A stretch of DNA of 64,000 bases from Phycisphaerae bacterium (GTDB lineage Bacteria > Planctomycetota > Phycisphaerae > UBA1845 > Fen-1342). The notes below the pieces were generated by a model. That model made no database searches. It saw only the letters and a program-made list of their open reading frames with translations, and was not told where the DNA came from. The stretch spans positions 124,001 to 188,000 of the forward strand of contig JANQFV010000003.1 in NCBI GenBank assembly GCA_028277645.1, in the 5' to 3' direction. Each line of letters begins with the position of its first letter. The stretch's first letter is position 1. Below are positions 45,753 through 54,728 of the stretch, piece by piece. The translations under genes were made by a program, and so were the position numbers.

Positions 45753-46807
45753 GTGGCCCGCTCGACCAGGTTGCCCGCCAGGCGAGTGCGTGGCTGCGCG
45801 GCGGCCCGCTCAGCGAGATTGTGATCTCGACGCGCATTCGGCTGGCGCGAAACATTCGCGGCTTCCCATTTCTATCGCGGGCGGACGCGCAGACGCGTCA
45901 GGAAATCGCCGAGGCGGTGCACCTCGCCACGACGCGCGCCGACGCGCTGCACGATCTGATCGCGCTGAACGTCGAAGAGCTCGATGAGCTGGACCGGGCG
46001 CTGCTCGTTGAGCGACACCTGATCAGTCGCCAGCACGCGGACGGTTCCGGCGCGCGGCAGGTGCTGTTCAACCCGGACGAAGGCTGCGCGATCATGATCA
46101 ACGAGGAGGATCACCTCCGTATTCAGGTGATGCGCAGCGGGTTGCAGATCGACGAGGCCTGGGACCAGATCGACAAGATCGATGACGCGCTCGAAGCCCA
46201 TCTGGACTACGAGTTTCACGCGCAGTTCGGCTATCTCACGGCCTGCCCGACCAACGTCGGCACGGGCATACGCGTATCGGTCATGCTGCACCTGCCGGCG
46301 CTACGCTTGACAAACGAACTGGAGAAGGTCGGACAGGCCGCACGCGACATGAAACTCGCCGTACGTGGCCTGCACGGCGAAGGCACAGAAGCCATCGGCG
46401 ACTTCTTCCAGGTCTCCAACCAGATTACGCTCGGCCGTAGCGAGCCCGAAATCATCGAGGACTTTCGCGACGGCGTAATCCCCAAGATCGTCGAGTACGA
46501 ACAGGCCGCACGCGCGGCGCTCATGCAGCACCGCCCCGCAGCGCTGGACGACAAGATCTGGCGGGCGATGGGCCAGCTCCAGCACGCGCGACTGATCAGC
46601 TCGAACGAGGCGATGCAGCACCTGTCGCACGTCCGGATGGGTATCCACGTCGACCGGGTCAAGTCGATCGATCTCCAGACGCTGAACGAACTGTTCCTCC
46701 AGATCCAACCCGCCCACCTCCAGAAGCTGCGCGGCGAACGCCTCAACGGCGAGCAGCGCAGTGTAGAACGCGCATCCTTCATCCGCGCGCGGCTCAGCCA
46801 GAACTAG
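45749..46807 (+). CDS. mcsB: Protein-arginine kinase McsB
   Basis: A 352-residue guanido-kinase-like enzyme that phosphorylates arginine residues of proteins, marking them for ClpCP in Firmicutes. It contains EIVISTRIRLARNIRGFPF, and the catalytic Cys loop LTACPTNVGTGIRVSVML. It also has RGLHGEGTEAIGDFFQVSNQITLG. Translation is coupled to mcsA by ATGA overlap. ClpC and CtsR are not in the window. The full-length, motif-complete protein suggests a working arginine-phosphorylation system. Confidence 0.93.
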   Translation: MSGPLDQVARQASAWLRGGPLSEIVISTRIRLARNIRGFPFLSRADAQTRQEIAEAVHLATTRADALHDLIALNVEELDELDRALLVERHLISRQHADGSGARQVLFNPDEGCAIMINEEDHLRIQVMRSGLQIDEAWDQIDKIDDALEAHLDYEFHAQFGYLTACPTNVGTGIRVSVMLHLPALRLTNELEKVGQAARDMKLAVRGLHGEGTEAIGDFFQVSNQITLGRSEPEIIEDFRDGVIPKIVEYEQAARAALMQHRPAALDDKIWRAMGQLQHARLISSNEAMQHLSHVRMGIHVDRVKSIDLQTLNELFLQIQPAHLQKLRGERLNGEQRSVERASFIRARLSQN

Positions 46808-46835
46808 CGGGCAAAACGTATTTGGCGCCCCGTAG

Positions 46836-46857
46836 CGTCGGCCCTCCGTGGCCGACG
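46836..46857. repeat. Palindrome CGTCGGCC-N6-GGCCGACG
   Basis: An eight-base stem with loop CTCCGT in the gap after mcsB, where it converges with the next gene. It is related in core sequence to the CGGCCGACC palindromes. Confidence 0.6.
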
Positions 46858-46922
46858 TAGTACGAATCATGCCCCCATGGTCTACCGGGAGGCCGGCAGC
46901 TATGAAGCTACTGAAAACCCGT

Positions 46923-47585
46923 CTAGCCCGCTCGGGCGGCTTCCTGCTCCAGTTCCGCCGGGGCATCTTCCGGCTCGAACGGCCCATTCCACAGGCGCAC
47001 GTCGGTGGTCTCGACCACGGGCGTGACGGCGCCGCCGGAGCAGTACACGCGCACCGGGATCTTCCGCGTCGAGCCCGGAAGAATCGGACCACGCAACTCG
47101 TGATCGTCCAGCATCAGCGGCGTGGCGACGATTACAGCCCGCTCGCTCACCGGCATTTCGCTTTCGTCCTCCAGCACGATCCGCATGGAAAGCAGCGAGA
47201 CGGTCTCCGTGCCTTCGTTCGTAACTTCCAACACTACCAGCGCATGGCGTTCACCATCGTCAGACGCCAGCCTTGCATTGACCGCGAGCTGGTCGCGGTA
47301 ATCCGGCGCGCGGCGGTCGTTGAGCCCGTCCGCAAGCAACGGCGGCAAGGCTTCCATCAATTTCGGGGCCACCGCCAGCATCTCGGGGACCTTGCCGACC
47401 ATTTCCGGCACGGTGTCCGTAACGATCTCCCGCACCATGTCGACGTTGCGGTCGACGACGCGCAACCCAAACACGCCCAGCACCGCGGCAGAAATCACCA
47501 CCACGATCAGCAGGCCGAAAAACCCCTTGGCAATAGAGCTGAAGAAGCCGCTCTTGTTTACAACAACTGATGGTCCGGTATGCAT
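46923..47585 (-). CDS. Single-pass membrane protein of unknown function
   Basis: A 220-residue protein with one N-terminal transmembrane helix (about residues 20-42) after a short cytoplasmic leader. A helical stretch follows (VDMVREIVTDTVPEMVGKVPEML). A C-terminal strand-rich domain (ALVVLEVTNEGTETVSLLSMRIVLEDE...) is immunoglobulin-like. GGAG precedes the ATG. I recognise no family. It converges with mcsB. Confidence 0.6.
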   Translation of the reverse strand: MHTGPSVVVNKSGFFSSIAKGFFGLLIVVVISAAVLGVFGLRVVDRNVDMVREIVTDTVPEMVGKVPEMLAVAPKLMEALPPLLADGLNDRRAPDYRDQLAVNARLASDDGERHALVVLEVTNEGTETVSLLSMRIVLEDESEMPVSERAVIVATPLMLDDHELRGPILPGSTRKIPVRVYCSGGAVTPVVETTDVRLWNGPFEPEDAPAELEQEAARAG

Positions 47586-47804
47586 GACATCGCTCCGTGT
47601 TGCGTCGATCGCCGGTTTGCTGCCACCCGCGGCTACGTCCGGCGCGCTGTGTGATTCCGTGCAGGAATTCGGCCTCAGTAGCAGATTATTTCACCACGGC
47701 TTACGAGGAACTACACCGAGTGACGTCGTGGTCGCCAGACACAAGGGATCGTTGGTAGACTGAGGCGTCGAGCCAGCCGATACAACGGGCGAAGGGAAAC
47801 CTGT

Positions 47805-48728
47805 ATGCGCGCCATCGATGGATTTGTCCGCGGGAGCGTACTGGCCGTAAGCTGCCATCTAGCAGTAGGTTGCGCCCCCGTCTCTCTGCCGCCGACCGAT
47901 GAAGTACTGGCGGGGTTATCGGACATCATCCTCGACCCCGAGGAGTCCTGCTTTGACCTGCAGGCCTCGTTCGACCTCCTTCACCTCGAGCTGGCCGCCT
48001 CGCCGGACGAAATCGGCATTCCCTACGAGGACTGGTTCGTGCCGCTTTCGGCCGGCGAAGAGCTGCACGCGTGGTACCTGCCGGCGGTGCAGGAGCGCGG
48101 CACCATTATCGTGTCGATGGGGGCCTCGGGGAGCATGGCCTGCTACCTGTATATCGCCCAACTCCTGAACGCGAACGGGTTCAGCGTGGCCATGTATGAG
48201 TACCAGGGCTTCGGCCTCAGCACGGGGGAGGCCTCGCTCGCCACGCTGGCCAACGACTTGAACACGGTGCTCGATCACATGCGCAGCGAGACCGGCAAGC
48301 AGTCGTTCACGCTGTATGGGATTTCGCTGGGAACGGTGCCCTCGGTGGCAGTTGCCGTCGCGCGGCCCAAACTGGTCAATGGCGTGATCCTTGACTCGCC
48401 ACTGGCGCTGGCGACCGAGATTCGACGCTTTGGCGCGTTTCTGGGCCAGGCGGCCGAGGAGATAGTCCTGGCTTTAGTGCCCGCTCTGCGCACGGACACA
48501 CTCATCGTCGACGTCGAGCAACCACTGCTCATCTTCACGCACGACCAGGATCCGCTGACGCCGACGAGTACGGCGCAACGACTGTACGACGCCGCGTCGG
48601 GTTCGAAACAGATCGTACACTTCCCGCACCTCAGCCACGCGCGCGGGCAGTTCTTCTCCACGCGCGAGTACACTGCGGCATTGGAGGCGTTCCTGGCTCA
48701 GGTTTGGGATCCACCCTCGATCGATTGA
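47805..48728 (+). CDS. Alpha/beta-hydrolase lipoprotein
   Basis: A 307-residue exported hydrolase. A lipobox (LAVGC) is followed by an alpha/beta-hydrolase fold. It has the oxyanion-side strand TIIVSMGASGS and YEYQGFGLSTGEA. The nucleophile elbow is YGISLGTVPS (Ser in GXSXG), the acid is likely in FTHDQDPLTP and the His in FPHLSHARG. It resembles bacterial BEM46/FrsA-like serine hydrolases. Substrate is unknown. Confidence 0.82.
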   Translation: MRAIDGFVRGSVLAVSCHLAVGCAPVSLPPTDEVLAGLSDIILDPEESCFDLQASFDLLHLELAASPDEIGIPYEDWFVPLSAGEELHAWYLPAVQERGTIIVSMGASGSMACYLYIAQLLNANGFSVAMYEYQGFGLSTGEASLATLANDLNTVLDHMRSETGKQSFTLYGISLGTVPSVAVAVARPKLVNGVILDSPLALATEIRRFGAFLGQAAEEIVLALVPALRTDTLIVDVEQPLLIFTHDQDPLTPTSTAQRLYDAASGSKQIVHFPHLSHARGQFFSTREYTAALEAFLAQVWDPPSID

Positions 48729-48765
48729 CCGAACGACCAGAGGCCGTTCCCCCCTTGGCACGCAC

Positions 48766-48857
48766 GTCATCCCGACGACCGCAGGGAAGAGGGGTCTACT
48801 CCCGTACGAGCGCAGGCGCCCGGACGAGAGTAGATTCCTCACTGCGTTCGGAATGAC
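48766..48857. repeat. GTCATTCCGA hairpin element, copy B
   Basis: A 92-bp copy starting GTCATCCCGA and ending TCGGAATGAC, with inner TAGATTCCTC at the right side as in copy A (3061-3153). It lies between the convergent alpha/beta-hydrolase and peroxiredoxin genes. Confidence 0.8.
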
Positions 48858-48866
48858 GTTACGCGC

Positions 48867-49457
48867 CTACTTACCCCACTCGTTGAAAAACTCCTTGGAG
48901 CCTTCGGGGTCGGGCTTCATGGACTTCGCACCGGGCTTCCAGTTCGCGGGACAAACCTCGCCGTGCTTCTCGAAGTGCGTGAGCGCGTCGACCATGCGGA
49001 TGGCCTCATCGACGCTGCGGCCCAGCGGCAGGTCGTTGATCAGCATGTGCCGCACGACGCCTTCCTTGTCGATCAGGAACAGGCCACGGAACGCAACGCC
49101 GTCATCCTCCTTCATCACGCCGTACGCGTTGCTCAGCGTGTGCTTATTGTCGGCGATCATCGGGTACTCGATCTTGCCGAGACCGCCTTCCTTGCGCGGC
49201 TTCTGCTGCCATGCCAGGTGCGTGAAGTGGCTGTCGATCGAAGCACCGAGCACCTGCGTGTTACGCTCGGCGAACTGCGGAACGGCGTCGCTGAACGCGA
49301 CGATCTCGGTCGGGCAGACAAAGGTGAAGTCCAGCGGCCAGAAGAACAGCACGACGTTCTTGCCGCGATAGTCCGACAGCTTGATCTCTTTGAACTGTCC
49401 GTCCACGACTGCCATCGCGGTGAAGTCCGGTGCCGGCTTGCCAACTTGTGCACTCAT
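48867..49457 (-). CDS. 2-Cys peroxiredoxin (AhpC-type)
   Basis: A 196-residue typical 2-Cys peroxiredoxin that reduces hydrogen peroxide and organic peroxides. The peroxidatic Cys is in [10 protein letters not shown] and the resolving Cys in GEVCPANW. The FFWPLDFTF and [14 protein letters not shown] blocks match the family. AGGAGCT precedes the ATG at 49457; the track ORF is 42 codons longer without support. It diverges from the resB gene. Confidence 0.95.
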   Translation of the reverse strand: MSAQVGKPAPDFTAMAVVDGQFKEIKLSDYRGKNVVLFFWPLDFTFVCPTEIVAFSDAVPQFAERNTQVLGASIDSHFTHLAWQQKPRKEGGLGKIEYPMIADNKHTLSNAYGVMKEDDGVAFRGLFLIDKEGVVRHMLINDLPLGRSVDEAIRMVDALTHFEKHGEVCPANWKPGAKSMKPDPEGSKEFFNEWGK

Positions 49458-49761
49458 CAATAGCTCCTGATTCCTTGAGGGACGTCGTCCCTGAATCCAT
49501 GTGAGAAAGTACCACTCGCACGCCACCCGCCCGCGGGACCACCCGCGGCGCGCCCGTTCGACGACCCACACCTCCGTCGCCACTGCCTGATCTTATACTC
49601 GAAATCCCGCCGCAAACCAGTGTAACACTGTGAACGCTTTGAAAGCCGTGCGCCGGTGATCCGTGGCCCCGGCGAACCCGGCCCGCTATACTCCCCGAAC
49701 GCGTTTCCGGGCCGACGTCCCGTCCCGGAGCAGACACCCACACATTGCAGAACCGGCTCGT
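49458..49761. other. 304-bp divergent intergenic region
   Basis: It separates the peroxiredoxin and ResB genes and must hold both promoters. A TATACT lies near 49696 on the plus strand and a TATAAG-like box on the minus strand; neither has a good -35. No gene is seen. Confidence 0.4.
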
Positions 49762-51513
49762 ATGAAGACTGTCAGCAACGCCCTGCACGCCATCGGCTCT
49801 CTCTGGTTCGCCGCCGTGCTGCTCACCATGTGGCTCGTGGCAATGGCCTGCGCGACGGCGTACGAATCCATGCACGGCACGCCCCGCGCCTTGGCCACCT
49901 TCTACTACTCCTGGTGGTTCGAGGGAATCCTGGGGCTGATTGCGGTCAACAACCTGGCGGCCCTGATCACGCGGTTTCCCTATTCGCGGAAGCTGATCGG
50001 CTTCGCGATCACGCACTTATCGATTCTCATTATTCTCGTGGGCGCGCTGGTGACGCAGCAGTACCGCGTCGAAGGTCAGGTCGGCCTGCGAGAGGGTCAA
50101 TCCACGGACCTTATGCTCGACCGTTACGTCGAATCCGTGAAGATCATCAACCGCGATACGGAGGCTTGGCGCCGGCTCGATCTGCCGACCAGCGTGTCCG
50201 GCAGCTTTGCGGTGGTCGAGAATCCCAGTGCTGCAACGTTCGACTTCGAAGGTGTCGGCATCCGCGTCACGAAGTTCCTGCCGGACAGCGCGTGGCGCCG
50301 CACGGCCCTTGCGGATTCGCGGACATCGCTCCCCGCAGCGGTGGAAGTCGCCATCACGCGCGGCGACGAGCGCAACCGCGAGTGGATATTCAGCAATCGC
50401 AACGAGACCATCGGCCGCGTCAACGTGGCATTTCGACCGGTGACAGACACCGCCGCGCTGCGGGCATTACTCGACGGCCAGGACCCTGAGGACAGTACCG
50501 GTGGCGGCATACTGCACGTGACTATCGGTTCCGAGCACTTCGATCTACCACTGGTGGAGTGTGGTACGCGCCCGGTACCGATCGGAACGACCGGTTACAC
50601 CTTGCGCGTTGCGGAGTACCTGCCGCGCGCGGTTGTCGGTGAAGGCGGCAGCGTCATCAACAAAACGAGCGGAGCGCGCAATCCCGCAGTGCGGTTCGAG
50701 GTAACACAAGGCGACGTACGCGAAACGCGCGTCGCGTTCGCGAACTTTCCCGAGTTCCGCCACGGCGATCACGAACTCAATGAGATCGAGGTGACGTTTG
50801 AGGTCCGTGATGATTGGGCACCGCGGGCGCCGATCGAGATTCTCCAAAGCCCGGCCGAGGAGCTGTTCGTCCGCTTCAGCCCGCGTGGTCAACCCGCACG
50901 GACCACGCGTCTCGACGTCGACGAGCCCATCGACCTGCCGGACGAAAGCGCTCAGTTGACAGTAAGCAACTTCCTGGCGCACGCCCGCGAAGACCGAGAA
51001 CTCGAACCGGTTCTGCCGCCGCGGGAAACGCGTATTCCGGCTGTTCATCTCGACGTGATCGCCGGCGGCCGCACGCAGCAGTTGTGGGTACAGAAGAACC
51101 GCTCGTTCCGCGTGGAAGGCAACGAGCACAGCTATGACATCCAATACAGTAATCGCCAGTTGCCGCTTGGTTTCACGATCACACTGCACAAATTCCACAT
51201 GGGGCGCTACCCGGGCGGCCGCAGCCCACGCTCGTTCGAAAGCGTCATCGAGATCAATGAGCCTGACACCGGCCGGCTCCGCAACGCGGTCGTCACGATG
51301 AATGCACCCACCAAGCACGGCGGCCTGAGTATGTTCCAGTCGAGCTATGACCTCACCGGCGGACGACGGACGAGTTTCCTCTCCGTGTCGCGCGATCCGG
51401 GCCAGCCGATCGTGTTCCTGGGCTATACGACCTTGTGCATCGGAATGATCGTCGTGTTTCTTACACGCGCGCTGGGTCCAAAGGGCATAGCAGGTGCGGA
51501 GGTGACGCGATGA
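49762..51513 (+). CDS. resB: Cytochrome c biogenesis protein ResB (Ccs1-like)
   Basis: A 583-residue System II component that, with CcsA, delivers and attaches heme to CXXCH motifs outside the cytoplasmic membrane. N-terminal helices are LHAIGSLWFAAVLLTMWLVAMACAT, WWFEGILGLIAVNNLAALI and IGFAITHLSILIILVGALV. A large periplasmic beta-rich domain and a final transmembrane helix follow. It overlaps ccsA by ATGA. Its location next to multiheme cytochrome genes fits a dedicated maturation role. Confidence 0.87.
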   Translation: MKTVSNALHAIGSLWFAAVLLTMWLVAMACATAYESMHGTPRALATFYYSWWFEGILGLIAVNNLAALITRFPYSRKLIGFAITHLSILIILVGALVTQQYRVEGQVGLREGQSTDLMLDRYVESVKIINRDTEAWRRLDLPTSVSGSFAVVENPSAATFDFEGVGIRVTKFLPDSAWRRTALADSRTSLPAAVEVAITRGDERNREWIFSNRNETIGRVNVAFRPVTDTAALRALLDGQDPEDSTGGGILHVTIGSEHFDLPLVECGTRPVPIGTTGYTLRVAEYLPRAVVGEGGSVINKTSGARNPAVRFEVTQGDVRETRVAFANFPEFRHGDHELNEIEVTFEVRDDWAPRAPIEILQSPAEELFVRFSPRGQPARTTRLDVDEPIDLPDESAQLTVSNFLAHAREDRELEPVLPPRETRIPAVHLDVIAGGRTQQLWVQKNRSFRVEGNEHSYDIQYSNRQLPLGFTITLHKFHMGRYPGGRSPRSFESVIEINEPDTGRLRNAVVTMNAPTKHGGLSMFQSSYDLTGGRRTSFLSVSRDPGQPIVFLGYTTLCIGMIVVFLTRALGPKGIAGAEVTR

Positions 51514-53378
51514 GCAGCACCCGCCTCCTGATGCTGATCCCACTGCTGCTGGCATGGCCGGCGTTTACGTTCGCGCAGTCGTTGGATGTCGAGCCGGTCC
51601 GCACTTTGCCCGTACAACACAACGGTCGCATTCCGCCGCTGGACACGCTCGCCCGCGATATGGTCGAGACCGTCACGGGCACGATGCACTACCAGGGGCA
51701 GGACCCCGTGCGCGTGTTGCTCGGCTGGACATTCGATCCGGACAAGTGGATGCGCGAACCGCTGATCGTCATCGGCAACTCCAGTTTGCGCGCCGCGCTC
51801 CAACTTCCGGCGGACCAGACGGCCTACTCGTACCTCGACCTTGTCCAGCACGACCACCTGATGGACCTCATTGACGAACTCGCGCGCCGACTGGGCCGCA
51901 AGCAGAACGATCTCGAAGCCAAGGTCAGCGGTATTTCGGAGCGCCTCTCCGTGCTCCAGCAAGCGTTCAACGATCAGATCATCCCGCTCGTGCCCGATCC
52001 GAAGAGCGTCATTAGCCCCTGGCGAACGATCAGCGAGGTTCGGCCGGGAGAATCCGACACACTGGATCGCGTACGCGCTGCGTGGCAGCTCGCGCGCGAG
52101 GCGTATCGCTCAGATAATGCGTCGGAGTTCTCGACCGCTGCGGGCGAATTGCGCACCGCGCTGAGCGCCCTACCGTCGCCGTATCGGCCGTCGGCGCAGT
52201 TGGTGGCCACGGAGCTGCGCTACAACCAGTGGCAGCCCTATCGCATCGGCTGGCAGGGACTGCTGACTGGTACGATTCTCGCTGTGCTGGCCGCGCTGCT
52301 CGCGGCCGTTCAATCAGGCGTGCTGTTCTCGACCCGCCGGGCGCTCGATGTGCTGGCGGTACTGGCGATTCTAGCCGGCTGTGGCGCACTGACGTACGGC
52401 CTCGGACTGCGGTGGCACATTGCCGGCCGCTTGCCCGCCGCGAATATGTACGAGTCGCTGCTGTTCCTGAGTTGGGGCGCGGCGGCGTTCGCGATCGTTG
52501 CGGCAGTCGTGCTCGCGCTCACGCAGCGGGGACGCGTGATCACCGTGACGGCGTCGGCGATGGGGACGCTCGCGCTGATGCTGGCTGACCTGTTGCCGAT
52601 CGACCACTACATCCGCCCGATCGCGCCGGTGCTGCTCGACACCGTCTGGATGTCGATCCACGTCCCGGTGATCATGGTGTCGTACGCCGTGCTGGCGGTC
52701 GCGGTCGCGATCGCCCACGGGCAGCTCGTGATGATGGCGTTTACTCCGTTCGCGAAGCGGGCCATCGAAACACTCGATCGGCTGCACTACTGGTACGCAT
52801 TCGTCGGTGCATACCTGCTGCTGGCGGGCATCATCACCGGCAGCATGTGGGGCGCGGCGTCGTGGGGACGTTACTGGGGCTGGGACCCGAAGGAAGTGTG
52901 GTCGCTGGTCGCGTTCCTCGCGTACATGGTCATCTTGCACGTGAAAGTAGATCACGAGCGCGTGCCCGGCTGGACGCGTATCGTCGCGCTCGCGCTGGGC
53001 GTCGGCCTGTTCGCGATTCTCGCGCTGCACCTGCAACCGTTGACACCGGTGCGTAGTGGAGCACTCGGGCTGGCGGCAGTGGCCGCGGTCATCTTCGTCA
53101 CGGGCAAAGGCGCATTCGCGACCGCGCTGAAGAGCATCCTCGCGTTCTGGCTGATTATCATGACGTACGTCGGCGTGAACTACGTGCTGGGCATCGGACT
53201 GCACAGCTACGCCTTCGGCAAGGGCGCGGTCGTGCGGTATCTCTTCCTGACCGGCTCCATCGACCTGGCGCTGATTATGCTGTGTACAGTCATCTATCTG
53301 ATCGGGGCGGCGGTGCGCAAGGGCTCGGCGGGAGGCGAGGCGGGCCAGCCGGTACCATCCGGCCATGTCGCGAGCTGA
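51510..53378 (+). CDS. ccsA: Cytochrome c biogenesis protein CcsA (ResC-like)
   Basis: A 622-residue heme-handling protein of System II. The heme-binding tryptophan-rich motif is GAASWGRYWGWDPKEVWSL, with conserved His in HVPVIMVSY and other helices. The N terminus has a signal-like helix and about 200 residues of periplasmic domain (SLDVEPVRTLPVQHNGRIPPLDTLAR), as in fused or extended CcsA forms. GGAGGTG precedes the ATG, which overlaps the resB stop. It overlaps the flavoprotein gene by 14 bp. Confidence 0.9.
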   Translation: MSSTRLLMLIPLLLAWPAFTFAQSLDVEPVRTLPVQHNGRIPPLDTLARDMVETVTGTMHYQGQDPVRVLLGWTFDPDKWMREPLIVIGNSSLRAALQLPADQTAYSYLDLVQHDHLMDLIDELARRLGRKQNDLEAKVSGISERLSVLQQAFNDQIIPLVPDPKSVISPWRTISEVRPGESDTLDRVRAAWQLAREAYRSDNASEFSTAAGELRTALSALPSPYRPSAQLVATELRYNQWQPYRIGWQGLLTGTILAVLAALLAAVQSGVLFSTRRALDVLAVLAILAGCGALTYGLGLRWHIAGRLPAANMYESLLFLSWGAAAFAIVAAVVLALTQRGRVITVTASAMGTLALMLADLLPIDHYIRPIAPVLLDTVWMSIHVPVIMVSYAVLAVAVAIAHGQLVMMAFTPFAKRAIETLDRLHYWYAFVGAYLLLAGIITGSMWGAASWGRYWGWDPKEVWSLVAFLAYMVILHVKVDHERVPGWTRIVALALGVGLFAILALHLQPLTPVRSGALGLAAVAAVIFVTGKGAFATALKSILAFWLIIMTYVGVNYVLGIGLHSYAFGKGAVVRYLFLTGSIDLALIMLCTVIYLIGAAVRKGSAGGEAGQPVPSGHVAS

Positions 53379-54669
53379 CCCCGAACGCAACTGTGACGTC
53401 CTCATCATTGGCGCCGGCGCTGCCGGGTTGGCAACCGCGATCTTCACGGCGCAGCGCTGCCCAAACCAGCGCGTGATCGCCCTCGACGGCGCACGCACAC
53501 TGGGGGCCAAGATCCTCGTCGCCGGCGGTGGCCGCTGCAACGTGACCAATGCCCGCGTCACGCCCGCCGATTACAACGGCGGTAGCCGCAACGCCATCAA
53601 GCGTGTCCTGGCCGCATACCCGGTAGCAGAGACGATCGCTTTTTTTGAGAAGCTCGACGTGCGCCTGCACGAAGAAGAGCATGGCAAGCTGTTCCCCAAC
53701 TCGAATAAGGCGCGCACCGTGCTCGACGCGTTACTCGCTGCCGCACAGCGTGCCCGCGCGATCGTCAAGACCGACCACCGCGTGTCAGACATTGAACGCG
53801 CCGGCGACGAATTTCGTGTCGCAACCAATCACGGTGATTTCACGGCGCGGCACGTTGTGCTCGCCACCGGCGGACTTTCATTGCCGAAGACGGGCAGCAA
53901 CGGTGCGGGCTACACTTTCGCACGGGCGCTCGGCCACTCGATCGTCCCGACGATGCCCGCGCTGGAGCCGCTGGCGCTGACCGGCGACTTCCACGCACCG
54001 CTCTCGGGCATTGCACAGGACGTCGAAATCACCGTGTCGGTGCGAGACGAGAAGCCAGTGAGGCTGACCGGCGCGCTGCTGTGGACGCATTTTGGCGTGA
54101 GCGGGCCGGTCGTGCTGAACGCTTCGCGCCATTGGCGCCGTGCTCAACTGGAACAACGGCCGGTGACGGTCACGCTCAACATGCTGCCGGGCGAAGACTT
54201 CGCGTCCGTCGAGCGCTGGCTGCTCGAGACGACGCAAAGCATGCCGCGCAAGTCGCTCCGCAGATTGCTCGGCGAACGCCTGCCGGCCCGCGTCGCCGAC
54301 GCGTTGCCCGCACACCTGCAGATCGACCCGCAGACCGAACTGGCGCATTTCGCGCGCGACGCGCGGCGACGATTGGCCCATGCGCTGGTCGCGTTGCCCC
54401 TGCCAGTCAGCAGCGGGCGCGGCTACAAATACGCCGAAGTCACCGCCGGCGGCGTGTCGCTGCGTGAAATCAACTCGGCGACGATGGAGTCGCGCTGCTG
54501 CCCCGGGCTGTACCTGGTGGGTGAAATACTGAACGTTGACGGACGCATTGGCGGGTACAACTTTCAGTGGGCATGGGCGTCAGCACACGTTGCCTCAGAC
54601 GCCTTAGCACAGCGCCTCGGCGCGCGCTCTTACCCCCCTCCCTCTCAGGGAGGGGCTGGGGGAGGGTAA
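53365..54669 (+). CDS. HI0933/YhiN-family FAD-dependent oxidoreductase
   Basis: A 434-residue flavoprotein. The FAD motif is VLIIGAGAAGLATAIF, and AGGGRCNVTNA is family-specific. GSNGAGYTFARALGHSIVP and the C-terminal LYLVGEILNVDGRIGGYNFQWAWASAHVA are also family features. The start overlaps ccsA by 14 bp. The last residues RSYPPPSQGGAGGG and the stop codon are encoded by a copy of the CCCTCCCT palindrome, so the native C terminus has been replaced or extended. Substrate is unknown. Confidence 0.9.
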   Translation: MSRADPERNCDVLIIGAGAAGLATAIFTAQRCPNQRVIALDGARTLGAKILVAGGGRCNVTNARVTPADYNGGSRNAIKRVLAAYPVAETIAFFEKLDVRLHEEEHGKLFPNSNKARTVLDALLAAAQRARAIVKTDHRVSDIERAGDEFRVATNHGDFTARHVVLATGGLSLPKTGSNGAGYTFARALGHSIVPTMPALEPLALTGDFHAPLSGIAQDVEITVSVRDEKPVRLTGALLWTHFGVSGPVVLNASRHWRRAQLEQRPVTVTLNMLPGEDFASVERWLLETTQSMPRKSLRRLLGERLPARVADALPAHLQIDPQTELAHFARDARRRLAHALVALPLPVSSGRGYKYAEVTAGGVSLREINSATMESRCCPGLYLVGEILNVDGRIGGYNFQWAWASAHVASDALAQRLGARSYPPPSQGGAGGG

Positions 54670-54670
54670 C
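54630..54670. repeat. G/C-rich palindrome (CCCTCCCT family), flavoprotein copy
   Basis: CCCTCCCTCTCAGGGAGGGG followed by CTGGGGGAGGGTAAC. The core matches the mnmA and tRNA-Arg copies. It encodes the last residues and TAA stop of the flavoprotein gene. A second hairpin, CTCTCCCCC / GGGGGAGAG, follows near 54695-54714 between convergent genes. Confidence 0.85.
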
Positions 54671-54728
54671 GGCGGCGCAGTCGCATGGCCCCCCTCTCCC
54701 CCAAGGGGGAGAGGAGTCTGGCACGAAC

